From: Sulfurovum sp.
GTDB taxonomy: Bacteria; Campylobacterota; Campylobacteria; Campylobacterales; Sulfurovaceae
Length of the DNA stretch: 41,830 bases
Assembly: GCA_027019175.1 (NCBI GenBank)
Contig: JALUXB010000055.1
Coordinates: 1 to 41,830 of the forward strand
Direction of reading: 5' to 3'
Below the pieces are notes generated by a model. That model did not search any database, was not told the DNA's origin, and saw only the letters and a program-made list of their open reading frames with translations. The position numbers and the translations under genes are program-made. Numbering within the stretch: the stretch's first letter is position 1; each line of letters starts with the position of its first letter. This document shows, piece after piece, positions 33,216 to 41,293 of this stretch.

Positions 33216-35168
33216 TTAGCACTTGCACTGAATGATCTCTTCAATGGTTGTAACAATACCTGGATCTTCAAGTGTAGAAGTATCTTGAGTGATTTTTTCG
33301 CCTTTGACAAGACTTCTCAGGATTCTACGCATGATCTTGCCAGAGCGCGTCTTCGGCAGATCTGGAACGAAGGCCATATCGTCACACAGGGCAATAGCAC
33401 CGATCTCGCTCTTGATGATAGCGTTGATCTCCTTCATCGTCTCAAGCTCATCTGCAACACCTTCATCATCTTTGAGAACGATATAGGCAAAAATACCCTC
33501 CCCTTTGATCTCATGCGGTTTTCCAACAACGGCAACGGCTGCGACATTATCGTGTTTCTTAATGGCCGCTTCGACCTCTGCTGTACCCATTCTGTGACCG
33601 GAGACATTGATGACATCGTCAGTTCTTCCTGTGATGGTAATGTAGCCGTCCTCGTCTTTCATTGCACCGTCACCGGTGAAGTAGACAGGCTTTCCGTCTT
33701 TTTTACAGTCACCGAAGTAGGACTTGACAAAACGGTCAGGATCACCCCAGATAGTGCGTATCATACTCGGCCAAGGCTTGGTGATACACATAAAACCCTT
33801 TTCGCCAACCGGTGTCGGTGTACCATCCTCCTCGATGATCTCTGCAAAGATACCAGGCAGAGGGAAGGTCGCACAGCCGGGCTTGATAGGGGTTGCACCC
33901 GGCAGCGGACTGATCATGTGTCCACCGGTCTCTGTCTGCCAATACGTGTCAACAATAGAGCAGCGGCTGCCGCCAACCTCTTCGTAGTACCATTTCCACG
34001 CCGCAGGGTCAATAGGCTCACCGACAGTACCAAGCACTCTCAGTGAAGAGAGGTCATATTTGGAGGGCTCGTCCGCACCTGTTTTGTGCAGCAGCCTGAT
34101 AGCCGTAGGTGCTGTGTAGAACTGGTTTATCTGATACTCTTCAACCATTCTCCAGCAGCGGCCTGCATCCGGATAGGTCGGCACACCTTCAAACATTACA
34201 GTGGTTGCACCTGCTGCAAGCGGTCCGTAAACGATGTAAGTATGCCCTGTGATCCAGCCCACATCGGCCGTACACCAGTATGTATCGTTCTCTTTGATAT
34301 CAAAGACCCACTCCATTGTCATCTGTGCCCATAAGATATACCCTGCACTGCTGTGCTGTACTCCTTTAGGCTTTCCGGTACTTCCTGATGTATAGAGCAG
34401 AAAGAGCGGATCTTCGGCGTTCATCACTTCCGCTTCGCAGGTGACAGGCTGATTCTTGATGAGTTCATTGTAGGCATAGTCACGTCCTTCTACCCATGTG
34501 ATCTCTTCGCCGTTACGCTCAACAACACAGACGGCTTCAACACATTCGCACCCCTCTTCAAGCGCCTTGTCGACAACCGGCTTGAGCATGTAGGGTTTTC
34601 CTTTTCTAAAGGCACCGTCAGCAGTAACAACCAGCTTCGCCTCCGCATCGATAATACGGTCGCGCAATGCTTCAGCGGAGAATCCGCCAAAGACCACCGA
34701 GTGGATGGCACCGATCTTCGCACAGGCGAGCATGCTGATGGCCGCTTCGGGGATCATCGGCATATAGAGTACGACACGGTTGCCTTTCTTGATGCCAAAC
34801 TCGTTCTTGAACATATTGGCGGTGCGGTTGACTTCGTAGTAGAGTTCACGGTAAGTCAGTGTTTTCTGGTCACCGTTGTCCCCTTCGAATATAATGGCAG
34901 CTTTGTTTTTGCGTGTGGCAAGGTGTCTGTCTACACACTGGTATGCGACATTGAGTTCACCGTCTTCAAACCACTTGTAAAACGGGGCATTCTCTTCGTT
35001 GAGCACTTTTGTAAAGGGCTTGAACCAGTCAAGCTTCTCTTTGGCGTACTTCGCCCAGAAGCCTTCATAGTCCTCTTCGGCCTGCTTTACCAGATCCCAG
35101 TACTCGTCCATACTTTTGATGGCAGCATCTTTGAACAGTTCTTTGTTAGGGTAATAGAGTTCACTCAT
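33216..35168 (-). CDS. acs: Acetyl-CoA synthetase
   Basis: The 650-residue AMP-forming ligase makes acetyl-CoA from acetate, ATP and Co[15 protein letters not shown] is the P-loop/AMP-binding motif, [11 protein letters not shown] the A5-type motif, and [14 protein letters not shown] contains the lysine that is acetylated in regulated Acs enzymes. The size and N-terminal domain match Acs proper, not propionyl-CoA ligases. AAAGGAAC lies upstream of the start, and a TAGAAT at 35200-35205 (minus strand) is a candidate -10. It stands alone, since the ribB terminator lies upstream. Confidence 0.96.
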   Translation of the reverse strand: MSELYYPNKELFKDAAIKSMDEYWDLVKQAEEDYEGFWAKYAKEKLDWFKPFTKVLNEENAPFYKWFEDGELNVAYQCVDRHLATRKNKAAIIFEGDNGDQKTLTYRELYYEVNRTANMFKNEFGIKKGNRVVLYMPMIPEAAISMLACAKIGAIHSVVFGGFSAEALRDRIIDAEAKLVVTADGAFRKGKPYMLKPVVDKALEEGCECVEAVCVVERNGEEITWVEGRDYAYNELIKNQPVTCEAEVMNAEDPLFLLYTSGSTGKPKGVQHSSAGYILWAQMTMEWVFDIKENDTYWCTADVGWITGHTYIVYGPLAAGATTVMFEGVPTYPDAGRCWRMVEEYQINQFYTAPTAIRLLHKTGADEPSKYDLSSLRVLGTVGEPIDPAAWKWYYEEVGGSRCSIVDTYWQTETGGHMISPLPGATPIKPGCATFPLPGIFAEIIEEDGTPTPVGEKGFMCITKPWPSMIRTIWGDPDRFVKSYFGDCKKDGKPVYFTGDGAMKDEDGYITITGRTDDVINVSGHRMGTAEVEAAIKKHDNVAAVAVVGKPHEIKGEGIFAYIVLKDDEGVADELETMKEINAIIKSEIGAIALCDDMAFVPDLPKTRSGKIMRRILRSLVKGEKITQDTSTLEDPGIVTTIEEIIQCKC

Positions 35169-35241
35169 GGGTGTTCCTTTATATGGTTATGTTGTAACAA
35201 TTCTAACATAAAAAGATAACGGATTTGTATGAAGGAAAAAG

Positions 35242-35275
35242 AAAAAAGTTAATTAGGAGTAAATGACTCCTAATT
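35242..35275 (-). terminator. Rho-independent terminator of the ribB gene
   Basis: AATTAGGAGT, loop AAATG, ACTCCTAATT: a perfect 10-bp stem (35251-35275). On the minus strand it is followed after 3 nt by TTTTTT. It separates ribB from acs. Confidence 0.85.
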
Positions 35276-35295
35276 GTAACACTTGGCTGAAATAA

Positions 35296-36330
35296 TTAGA
35301 CGATCTCGATCTTCTCCGCCACTTCAAGTCCAAAGCCGCCAAGCCCCACAAACTCTGTTTCTTTGCTGGTTGTAAGCAGGTTTATTTTTTTCACGCCAAG
35401 ATCTTTAAGGATCTGCGCGCCTACCCCAAACTCTTTGGCCTGCTCCTGTGAGATGACTTTGGTATCAAGAAAGACAAGAAGTCCACCGTTTGTTTTGAGA
35501 TACTCAATAGCGTTGTTAAGCGCATTGAAACGCTTGTCATCAAGTATGAGGTCAATATCACTGCCGATGTTGTGAAACTTGACATTGGCTGTCTCATGCA
35601 AACCGTAAAACTGTATAACCGTATGGCAGCGGTCAAGGTGGTCTTTATAGGTATGCTTTTCTACTTTGATGCCACGCAGGGATGTTTCGGTACTCTCGAC
35701 ACGTTTGACCAGCTGTTCATTGGCAAGACGGTACTCGACAATGTCGGAGATGTAGACAATGTGCAACCCGTGTTTTTCGGCAAAAAGCTTCAGGTCGTCC
35801 ATACGCGCCATTTCACCATTATCTTTAATGATTTCACAAATCACACCCACCGGTGCAAGTCCGGCCAGTTTGCACAGATCGACGGAACCTTCGGTATGCC
35901 CGGTACGCACCAGTGTCCCCCCGTCTTTGGCAATGAGTGGAAAGATATGCCCCGGACGCACGAAATCCTCCGCCACACTCAGCGGACTTGCAAGCTTTCG
36001 AATGCAGTCGTCACGTTCGGCGGCACTAATGCCCGTACTCGCCGTTGCCGAATCTATGGAAACGGTAAATGCGGTTTCATGGTTGGAATCATTACGGCTG
36101 ACCATAGGCATGAGGTCAAGCTGGGCAGCAAGCTCTCGTGTAATAGGCGTACAGATAAGCCCCCTCGCCTCCTTGGCCATAAAATTGACCATGTCCGGTG
36201 TGGAGAAGGTTGCGGCATAAACCAGGTCACCCTCGTTCTCCCTGTCCTCGTCATCCATCATAATGACCATCTTGCCTCTCTTGATCTCATCAATGGCTTT
36301 TTCCACACGTTGTATTGCATCTGTCGGCAT
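35296..36330 (-). CDS. ribB: 3,4-dihydroxy-2-butanone-4-phosphate synthase with degenerate GTP cyclohydrolase II domain
   Basis: The N-terminal 205 residues are RibB: MDDEDRENEGD (metal and substrate site), RTGHTEGSVDL and GVICEI. It makes the four-carbon precursor of riboflavin from ribulose-5-phosphate. The C-terminal 140 residues are RibA-like and keep GVGAQILKDLGV, but they lack the zinc cysteines (C...GD.FGS..C.C) and the catalytic Tyr/Arg loop, so GTP cyclohydrolase activity is not expected. The same split of functions is known for H. pylori RibBA. A separate ribA should exist elsewhere. The short leader (about 30 nt) leaves no room for an FMN riboswitch. Confidence 0.92.
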   Translation of the reverse strand: MPTDAIQRVEKAIDEIKRGKMVIMMDDEDRENEGDLVYAATFSTPDMVNFMAKEARGLICTPITRELAAQLDLMPMVSRNDSNHETAFTVSIDSATASTGISAAERDDCIRKLASPLSVAEDFVRPGHIFPLIAKDGGTLVRTGHTEGSVDLCKLAGLAPVGVICEIIKDNGEMARMDDLKLFAEKHGLHIVYISDIVEYRLANEQLVKRVESTETSLRGIKVEKHTYKDHLDRCHTVIQFYGLHETANVKFHNIGSDIDLILDDKRFNALNNAIEYLKTNGGLLVFLDTKVISQEQAKEFGVGAQILKDLGVKKINLLTTSKETEFVGLGGFGLEVAEKIEIV

Positions 36331-36368
36331 AATTTGTCCTGTTTGGGGTATATGTAAATATGATTGGT

Positions 36369-36374
36369 ATTATA
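36369..36374 (-). promoter_or_regulatory. -10 box for ribB
   Basis: TATAAT on the minus strand, about 38 bp from the start codon. A second one lies at 36385-36390. Confidence 0.5.
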
Positions 36375-36453
36375 GCGTAGGTCTATTATATGTAGAGGAT
36401 GTGGCGGTTTTTGACAGCAGCACAGAGCAAATGTGCGCTGCTGCTTCAAGCCT

Positions 36454-37008
36454 TTAGAGTGTAGAAATATACCCTGCAACAGCTTTGATCTGTGCGTCGT
36501 TCAGTCCGGAAACCTGTGCTTTCATGGTCATTCCCATACCGGTTACATTACGTGTACCCGCTTTGTAGGCTTCCAGCTTCTTAACAACCTCATCGGCACT
36601 CTGCCCGGCAATGACATTAGATTTGCCAAGTGCTTTTTGTTTCCCGTCTTTCCCGTGACACGCCGCACATTTGGCAAAGAGAGCTTTACCATCAATGTCA
36701 GAAGAAGCTGCATTTTCTGCACTTTCTGTTTTAGGTGCAACAACTTCCTTGGCACTTGCTACAGCATTTGCCGCCGCCACTTTTGCTTCCGCAGCTTTCT
36801 TCGCCACAACATCACTTGCAGCAGCAGCTTTTTCCTTGGCAGCCTCTACGGCTTTTTGCGCAGATGTTTTTACATCTTCTGTCGCAGAAGCAACTGTCTG
36901 TGTAGTTGCCTTCGTAGTTTCGGCAGCAGCCTTTTTGGTTTCGTCAGAACATCCGGCAGTAAACAGCACGGAAGCTGCTACGATGGAAAGTATGGTGAAT
37001 TTTGTCAT
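36454..37008 (-). CDS. Cytochrome c lipoprotein with Ala/Lys-rich spacer
   Basis: The 184 residues have a signal ending FTAGC (Cys20, probable lipid attachment). A helical Ala/Lys/Glu/Thr-rich stalk follows (about 21-100), then a class I cytochrome c domain with CAACH (114-118) as the haem site and a Met ligand in GMTMKAQ. The C-terminal helix IKAVAGYISTL is typical. The stalk would hold the haem domain away from the membrane in the periplasm, as in electron shuttles to terminal oxidases. TATAAT at 37040-37045 and AAAGGATC support the start. Confidence 0.93.
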   Translation of the reverse strand: MTKFTILSIVAASVLFTAGCSDETKKAAAETTKATTQTVASATEDVKTSAQKAVEAAKEKAAAASDVVAKKAAEAKVAAANAVASAKEVVAPKTESAENAASSDIDGKALFAKCAACHGKDGKQKALGKSNVIAGQSADEVVKKLEAYKAGTRNVTGMGMTMKAQVSGLNDAQIKAVAGYISTL

Positions 37009-37039
37009 GTTTGATCCTTTGTTGATTGAATGTGCGCGT

Positions 37040-37045
37040 ATTATA
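37040..37045 (-). promoter_or_regulatory. -10 box for the cytochrome c gene
   Basis: TATAAT on the minus strand, 31 bp before the start at 37008. Confidence 0.6.
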
Positions 37046-37073
37046 GTGAAAGAATATAACCGGAATATTACTT

Positions 37074-37308
37074 TTTGGGGGAAATTGGAGATTGGAGGGG
37101 TCTTAAAACACAGATTGGTTCGACTGGACAGAAAGTTACATTATAACAGGTGGCGGTTTGGAGGGGTCTTAAAACTAAGATAACCAAATTGTATCATAAG
37201 GCACAAATTATAACAGGTGGCGGTTTGGAGGGGTCTTAAAACTCATCAGTACGTGTGATGTTTTTCCAGTTTATTATAACAGGTGGCGGTTTGGAGGGGT
37301 CTTAAAAC
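37074..37308 (-). CRISPR. Orphan type II-C-like CRISPR array (3 intact repeats, 1 degenerate, 3 spacers)
   Basis: Identical 36-bp repeats lie at 37140-37175, 37207-37242 and 37273-37308. A degenerate terminal copy lies at 37074-37109 (last 18 plus-strand bases identical). Spacers are 30, 31 and 30 bp (37110-37139, 37176-37206, 37243-37272). On the minus strand the repeat starts GTTTTAAGACCCCTCC and ends CACCTGTTATAAT. That start, the 36/30 geometry and the terminal TGTTATAAT (a perfect extended -10) fit type II-C arrays such as those of Neisseria and Campylobacter, where each repeat carries a promoter for its own crRNA. Minus-strand transcription places the degenerate copy at the leader-distal end. 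No cas gene or tracrRNA is visible in the window; an IS1595 gene lies beside the array. Confidence 0.88.
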
Positions 37309-37370
37309 CGGTATTATGTAGCAAACTCACCAAGCTAAAACACCGTAAATACGGGACTTAATCCACTTAT

Positions 37371-37376
37371 TATAAT
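37371..37376 (+). promoter_or_regulatory. -10 box for the 37418 gene
   Basis: TATAAT lies 41 bp before the ATG, with CGGAGG at about 37403-37408 as the ribosome binding site. The 60 bp between it and the last CRISPR repeat contain nothing I recognise. Confidence 0.5.
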
Positions 37377-37417
37377 ATAATTATACTTTAACAACATTAT
37401 TACGGAGGTATGATTAT

Positions 37418-37849
37418 ATGCAGCATGTTGTAAGCCAATTAATTGAAAAAAAACGGGAGTTGGAAGGAAAAATAAATTACTATCAGGGGAAAATCAATAT
37501 CCTGAAAAAAATTGTAGATAGCATGGAGGTATCTATTAAGGTCTTTGAACCTAATTTTGACCCATTAACGGTTACTGCAAAGAAATTTAATCCCACTACA
37601 CGATATTTTGAGAATGGTGAAGCTTTTTTAAAGGCACTTGATTTTTTAAGAAAAAAAGATGATTGGGCTTCTACTCATGAGATTACGGTTTATCTTATGG
37701 AAATGAAAAAGTATGATAGCACCGATAGGGATTTGAAAAACAAAATCCAAAAAAGTATTCTTCAAGTATTGCGAAGCCAATACAAAAAAGGATTGATAGA
37801 TAAAAAAGAATTATCTGATCGAATGCTATATTGGAAAGTAGCAGATTAG
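37418..37849 (+). CDS. Coiled-coil plus winged-helix-like protein next to the transposase
   Basis: The 143 residues have a coiled coil at the start (LIEKKRELEGKINYYQGKIN, then LKKIVDSMEVS) and a helix-turn-helix-like second half (GEAFLKALDFLRKKDDWAST, HEITVYLMEMKKYD, SILQVLRSQYKKGLIDKKEL). This pattern suggests a DNA-binding winged helix with a dimerising N-terminus. It converges on the IS1595 transposase with overlapping stops (37846-37849) and has the same AT-rich coding. It is therefore probably a passenger or regulator of the element. The family is not recognised. Confidence 0.7.
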   Translation: MQHVVSQLIEKKRELEGKINYYQGKINILKKIVDSMEVSIKVFEPNFDPLTVTAKKFNPTTRYFENGEAFLKALDFLRKKDDWASTHEITVYLMEMKKYDSTDRDLKNKIQKSILQVLRSQYKKGLIDKKELSDRMLYWKVAD

Positions 37850-38874
37850 GCTGCTGATTCAAGCCGTTCCGATACTCGGTGGTTTCCTTGCCAGTATCCT
37901 GTCCATTCGTTAGATTGTAGGGTTTTCATACATTTTTCAGATATATCGTTAAATATTTCTCCATTAGACATTCTCCTGGTATCTTCACGATATGCCATTT
38001 CATTGGCATAGTTCAAAAGATAGAGGTTATCCATTTTGTGAATTTGTCCTTCCTGAAATCTTCTAAATCTTGCAAAGTAGCTTTCAGCCTGGTTGGAACA
38101 AGCACCTTCTTCGGAATAATATTCTACGGAGTGATTGACTCTTTTCATATTGTATTTGGCATGGAGGGGATTATAGGCATCAGATTCATCGGCATGAACT
38201 TCTGAACCTTTTTCAATTATATTATTAGCAATTTTCATAATATCTTTTGAGTTTTCATTTTTCAGAATAAAAGTTAAAGTTCTTTTGCTGCCAACATATT
38301 CTGTTCCTTTCCCATATCTTTGACGAACTACAATAATACACCGCTTTTTAGGGTTTTGATTTTCATACAGTCTTCTATCTATCCTATCTTCTTTTTTATT
38401 TTCAGGTCTTACATAGCCATTGACATAAGCACCATCAATTTCACAAGTGCCATTCATAAGAGTTTCTTCATCTCTTGTTTCAAGAAGTGCTTCTCTTATT
38501 TTATGAAGTAGAACAAAAGCAGTTTTGTATTGAACTTTAAGATCTCTTGATAATTTTAAGGCACTCATACCTTTGGCTTCATTAGAAAATAGAGCAATAG
38601 CGAAAAGATAAGTTCTCAATGGGAGCTTATGCCCAGCAAATAGAGTTCCTGAAGTAACAGAAAACTGTTTATGACACTCTTTGCATTTCCAAACACTTCT
38701 GCCTTTAAGATCATAATGCTTTAAAGAGCCACAACGAGGACAGACAGGCTTTCCATTTGTATTCGCCCATCTTAGCTTACGGAAATAGGATTCGGCTTGT
38801 TTTTCGGTGTATTTTGCGATTTTTAGAAGATTAAGAGTTTTTGCTTGGGAAGAGAGAAGAAAGTGTTGAGCCAT
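37846..38874 (-). CDS. IS1595 family transposase
   Basis: The 342 residues show the IS1595 layout. An N-terminal zinc ribbon has Cys45, 48, 64 and 67 (CPRCGS...CKECHKQFS). A helical segment, LFAGHKLPLRTYLFAIALF, follows. The DDE-type core has Asp147 (EIDGAY), Asp229 (HADESDAYN) and the NQAESYFARFRR helix with Asn261/Glu264. The frame is intact, so the element may be active. I could not find convincing terminal inverted repeats or an 8-bp target duplication, so the borders are not defined. Confidence 0.92.
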   Translation of the reverse strand: MAQHFLLSSQAKTLNLLKIAKYTEKQAESYFRKLRWANTNGKPVCPRCGSLKHYDLKGRSVWKCKECHKQFSVTSGTLFAGHKLPLRTYLFAIALFSNEAKGMSALKLSRDLKVQYKTAFVLLHKIREALLETRDEETLMNGTCEIDGAYVNGYVRPENKKEDRIDRRLYENQNPKKRCIIVVRQRYGKGTEYVGSKRTLTFILKNENSKDIMKIANNIIEKGSEVHADESDAYNPLHAKYNMKRVNHSVEYYSEEGACSNQAESYFARFRRFQEGQIHKMDNLYLLNYANEMAYREDTRRMSNGEIFNDISEKCMKTLQSNEWTGYWQGNHRVSERLESAA

Positions 38875-38901
38875 GTCACTCCTTTACTTAGATAATATAT
38901 T

Positions 38902-38917
38902 ATGTCATAAATGACAT
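38902..38917. promoter_or_regulatory. 7-bp palindrome upstream of the transposase
   Basis: ATGTCAT, AA, ATGACAT lies 28-43 bp upstream of the transposase start, where its promoter should be. It is a candidate operator or part of the element end. Confidence 0.4.
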
Positions 38918-38977
38918 TAGAGATTGCTTAGTAAAATAGAATTTATTTACTTTTTGATTATTGGGGTATAATAAAAT

Positions 38978-39202
38978 ATGGATAAAAAAGATTGGAATTA
39001 TGAAGCTAAAATCATTTTTAAGAAAATTTTAGAAGAACGAAACATAAAATATAACGACTTGGTTCATGCCTTAAATGATAGAGGAATTGATGAGAGTTAT
39101 AATTCTATTGTAACCAAAGTTAATCGGGGAACTTTTAGTTTTGCTTTCTTCTTGGAATGTATGTATGCTCTTGATATTGACTTGAGAGAATTGGATTTTT
39201 AA
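38978..39202 (+). CDS. DUF6471-like small protein
   Basis: The 74 residues read like a small helix-turn-helix domain: WNYEAKIIFKKILEERNIKYN, then DLVHALNDRGIDESYNSIVTK and VNRGTFSFAFFLECMYALDID. This is the pattern of DUF6471 proteins, which look like phage-type Cro/C1 repressor folds. TATAAT at 38967-38972 ends 5 bp before the ATG and no Shine-Dalgarno sequence is present, so the mRNA is predicted to be leaderless. It is the first gene right of the IS1595 transposase and may regulate the island. Confidence 0.78.
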   Translation: MDKKDWNYEAKIIFKKILEERNIKYNDLVHALNDRGIDESYNSIVTKVNRGTFSFAFFLECMYALDIDLRELDF

Positions 39203-39264
39203 ATAATTTTATATAATAAATTTTTCTTATTAAGCTATAATTAAATCAAAAAAGAGAAATCGTT

Positions 39265-39753
39265 ATGAAGTGGTCTAAATTAAAACAAAAAATAGAAGAA
39301 AGATTTGCCGACTCTATCAAACAAAGAGTAAATATTCACCTTACTTCATATAGAGGACATAATGGAAATTCTCGCAGTTGGATTACAGTTGATGGAATAG
39401 AAAAGATAAGTCTTGATAACTTTACCTCATTTAACGAAAATAGTGCATATTTCAATGAGCTTACACCTATAGAAAACTGTTTGACGCACAACAAGATCAA
39501 AGACTTTAAAAGAGATAAAAACTTCTTGTGTGAAAAAGGAGAGTTCAGTAGTTTTGATTTTACATATATGGCAAAAAAATACTTACAAACTTCAGCACAA
39601 GATGCTATCAAGTCTGAACATCCTTTAATTAGATTGTTTAGTGTACTTGATAAAAAAACCGGTAAAAGAAAGATAAAACAACTTCAAAATGATAAAAACC
39701 CAATAGTGTCTTATTTTGCTAAGTTTCGATATGCACTTGAGAACTTAAAATGA
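39265..39753 (+). CDS. SF0329 family protein
   Basis: The 162 residues begin MKWSKLKQKIEERFADSIKQR and contain the strand-turn-strand RGHNGNSRSWITVDG. These are features I associate with the SF0329 family of small proteins found in genomic islands. No catalytic motif is evident, and it is predicted soluble. AAAGAGAAATCG upstream gives a modest ribosome binding site. The next gene's ATG overlaps the stop by 4 bp, so the two are coupled. Confidence 0.72.
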   Translation: MKWSKLKQKIEERFADSIKQRVNIHLTSYRGHNGNSRSWITVDGIEKISLDNFTSFNENSAYFNELTPIENCLTHNKIKDFKRDKNFLCEKGEFSSFDFTYMAKKYLQTSAQDAIKSEHPLIRLFSVLDKKTGKRKIKQLQNDKNPIVSYFAKFRYALENLK

Positions 39754-40118
39754 GAAAGATGAAAAAAACGATCAAGTTAATCATTTTAATTGCTGTAATT
39801 CTTATCGGTATTATTTATCTTGCCTATCAATATGAGGAGAAGACTACATTAAAAAATGAAGTAACTCAAATGAAATACAATATGGTACTCCTGAAAATTT
39901 TAAATCAAGGGGAAACAGAGAGAGTTGGAAAATTACTATCGTATGATGTTCAAAGAGCAATTATCTATTTTGTTACAGAGAACCATCTCAACGATATAGA
40001 CAATTTGTGTGAATATATTGATGAAGAGAATATTGAACTGCTAAAAGTATATGATAAAAATATATCAGTTTTCTATATCAATAAAGTTACTGAATATTGT
40101 TCAAGGACTCCAGAATGA
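39750..40118 (+). CDS. Single-pass membrane protein, unknown
   Basis: The 122 residues have a strong N-terminal membrane segment (about 6-26: TIKLIILIAVILIGIIYLAY). A helical extracytoplasmic part follows, with YDVQRAIIYFVTENHLNDID. The polarity (RKMKK before the helix) puts the C-terminal domain outside. It overlaps both neighbours by ATGA, which implies one co-translated block. An immunity or anchored-inhibitor role would fit the context but is speculation. Confidence 0.7.
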   Translation: MRKMKKTIKLIILIAVILIGIIYLAYQYEEKTTLKNEVTQMKYNMVLLKILNQGETERVGKLLSYDVQRAIIYFVTENHLNDIDNLCEYIDEENIELLKVYDKNISVFYINKVTEYCSRTPE

Positions 40119-40912
40119 TCGAGCATGTAATAGCACTTATGTCAAATTCTTGGACATGGGTTCTGATTGTTTTCTCAATGCTACTTCCTTATATCCTTAT
40201 GTTCATTCGTAGATTTTATCCGGTAGACATACAGGATAAAATTGTTCAATGTGAACTAAAAACAGAGAAAAACATAAAAAGTGGATTAAAAAAACAAGAG
40301 AATAAAATTTTCTTGACAGCTATTGCAATTCTAACATTGTTAATCTCAATGATTTTCATAGGTATAGAATTGGTATTATGTTCCACAATTTCTCAAAAAA
40401 ATATACTTAATTCAACTATATCTGCCGGTATAATATCATTAGGGATAATTGCTATTTTTTATAAAAAAATTTACAGATATGCACTTAGAGAAAAATACAA
40501 AAATTATTTTTGTGCAAGTGATAAATTAATTTTAAAATATCTCTCAAAATCAGGCTATCTCTTTATTGCTATTGGCTTGTTTGGTCTCATCAAACTATCT
40601 TGCATTAGTGAAACTTTTAATCAAAAAATACATATTCAAAATATAAGACAAAAGGAAATAATCATACTTGAGAAAAAAGACTTTCAAAAAAATATTCATG
40701 GTATAAAAATCAATGTTTCCGGCACAATCAAGGGTCAATCTAAGATTTCACTTATACTCAATGATAAAGAATATAAAACAGATAAACTAAGTGGAGACTT
40801 TTCTATTGACTGGAAAAGTGATTGGTATAGCAATACGGCAAAACTTATATATCAACCAATAAATGTCAAAAAAGGGAATGTACTTATACGATATGAATTT
40901 GAAGAGATATAA
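40115..40912 (+). CDS. Multi-pass membrane protein with C-terminal beta domain, unknown
   Basis: The start is ATG 40115 (ATGA overlap); a TTG at 40097 is in frame but inside the previous gene. The 265 residues have four or five hydrophobic helices. After the last (about 155-175), a beta-rich domain is predicted: INVSGTIKGQSKISLILNDK, then DFSIDWKSDWYS. It resembles no family I can name. The gene is AT-rich, like the whole island, and the next start follows 3 bp after its stop. Confidence 0.7.
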   Translation: MIEHVIALMSNSWTWVLIVFSMLLPYILMFIRRFYPVDIQDKIVQCELKTEKNIKSGLKKQENKIFLTAIAILTLLISMIFIGIELVLCSTISQKNILNSTISAGIISLGIIAIFYKKIYRYALREKYKNYFCASDKLILKYLSKSGYLFIAIGLFGLIKLSCISETFNQKIHIQNIRQKEIIILEKKDFQKNIHGIKINVSGTIKGQSKISLILNDKEYKTDKLSGDFSIDWKSDWYSNTAKLIYQPINVKKGNVLIRYEFEEI

Positions 40913-40915
40913 AAG

Positions 40916-41275
40916 ATGGAACAGTATGAAATAATACAAGCAATATTGGGATCACTGCCAATATTTTTTATATTTATAGTGTTTGTTATTGTAAAAAATT
41001 TCAAATGGTCATATAGATATCCAATTGTGGTAATATTTGGTTGGGTTGTTATATTTTTCTCAACAATAGTGCTACAGGAATATTCATTTTATTATGCACC
41101 AACAAAAAAAATTGCCGAAGAAGTTGCAAATAGTGATGGAGCATCGGTAGCTTTTAGCTATTTATTTGGTTGGGGTTATGCTTTGGTTTTAATGCTTGTA
41201 ATGGATATTACTCATAAAACATATTTATATTTATCAAAAAAATATTTATCTTCTAAAAAAAGCTATAATAAATAA
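40916..41275 (+). CDS. Three-helix membrane protein, unknown
   Basis: The 119 residues have three hydrophobic helices (about 8-27, 35-54 and 80-98) and a Lys/Ser-rich tail. A loop EEVANSDGASVAFSYLFGWG precedes the third helix. Its placement 3 bp after the previous stop suggests cotranscription. The function is unknown. Confidence 0.68.
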   Translation: MEQYEIIQAILGSLPIFFIFIVFVIVKNFKWSYRYPIVVIFGWVVIFFSTIVLQEYSFYYAPTKKIAEEVANSDGASVAFSYLFGWGYALVLMLVMDITHKTYLYLSKKYLSSKKSYNK

Positions 41276-41293
41276 AAAAAGAAGTGATATTTT

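Noticed and set aside
36412-36449. Terminator for the cytochrome c gene
   Set aside because: An imperfect GCAGCAG/CTGCTGT hairpin exists, but on the minus strand it is followed by A-rich, not T-rich, sequence.
36331-36453. FMN riboswitch upstream of ribB
   Set aside because: The leader from the -10 box to the start codon is only about 30 nt, and no RFN-like conserved segments are present.
37090-37109. tracrRNA anti-repeat instead of a degenerate terminal repeat
   Set aside because: The partial match lies exactly one spacer length (30 bp) from the next repeat and in the same orientation, which fits a terminal repeat better.
37309-38975. Terminal inverted repeats and target duplication of the IS1595 element
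   Set aside because: A weak match (about 11 of 15, TAGCAAACTC against AAGCAATCTC) was seen, but no 8-bp direct repeat flanks it, so I do not assign the borders.
39203-39264. Integron attC site between island genes
   Set aside because: The gene content looked cassette-like, but no GTTRRRY/RYYYAAC pairs or paired boxes are present in the intergenic gaps.
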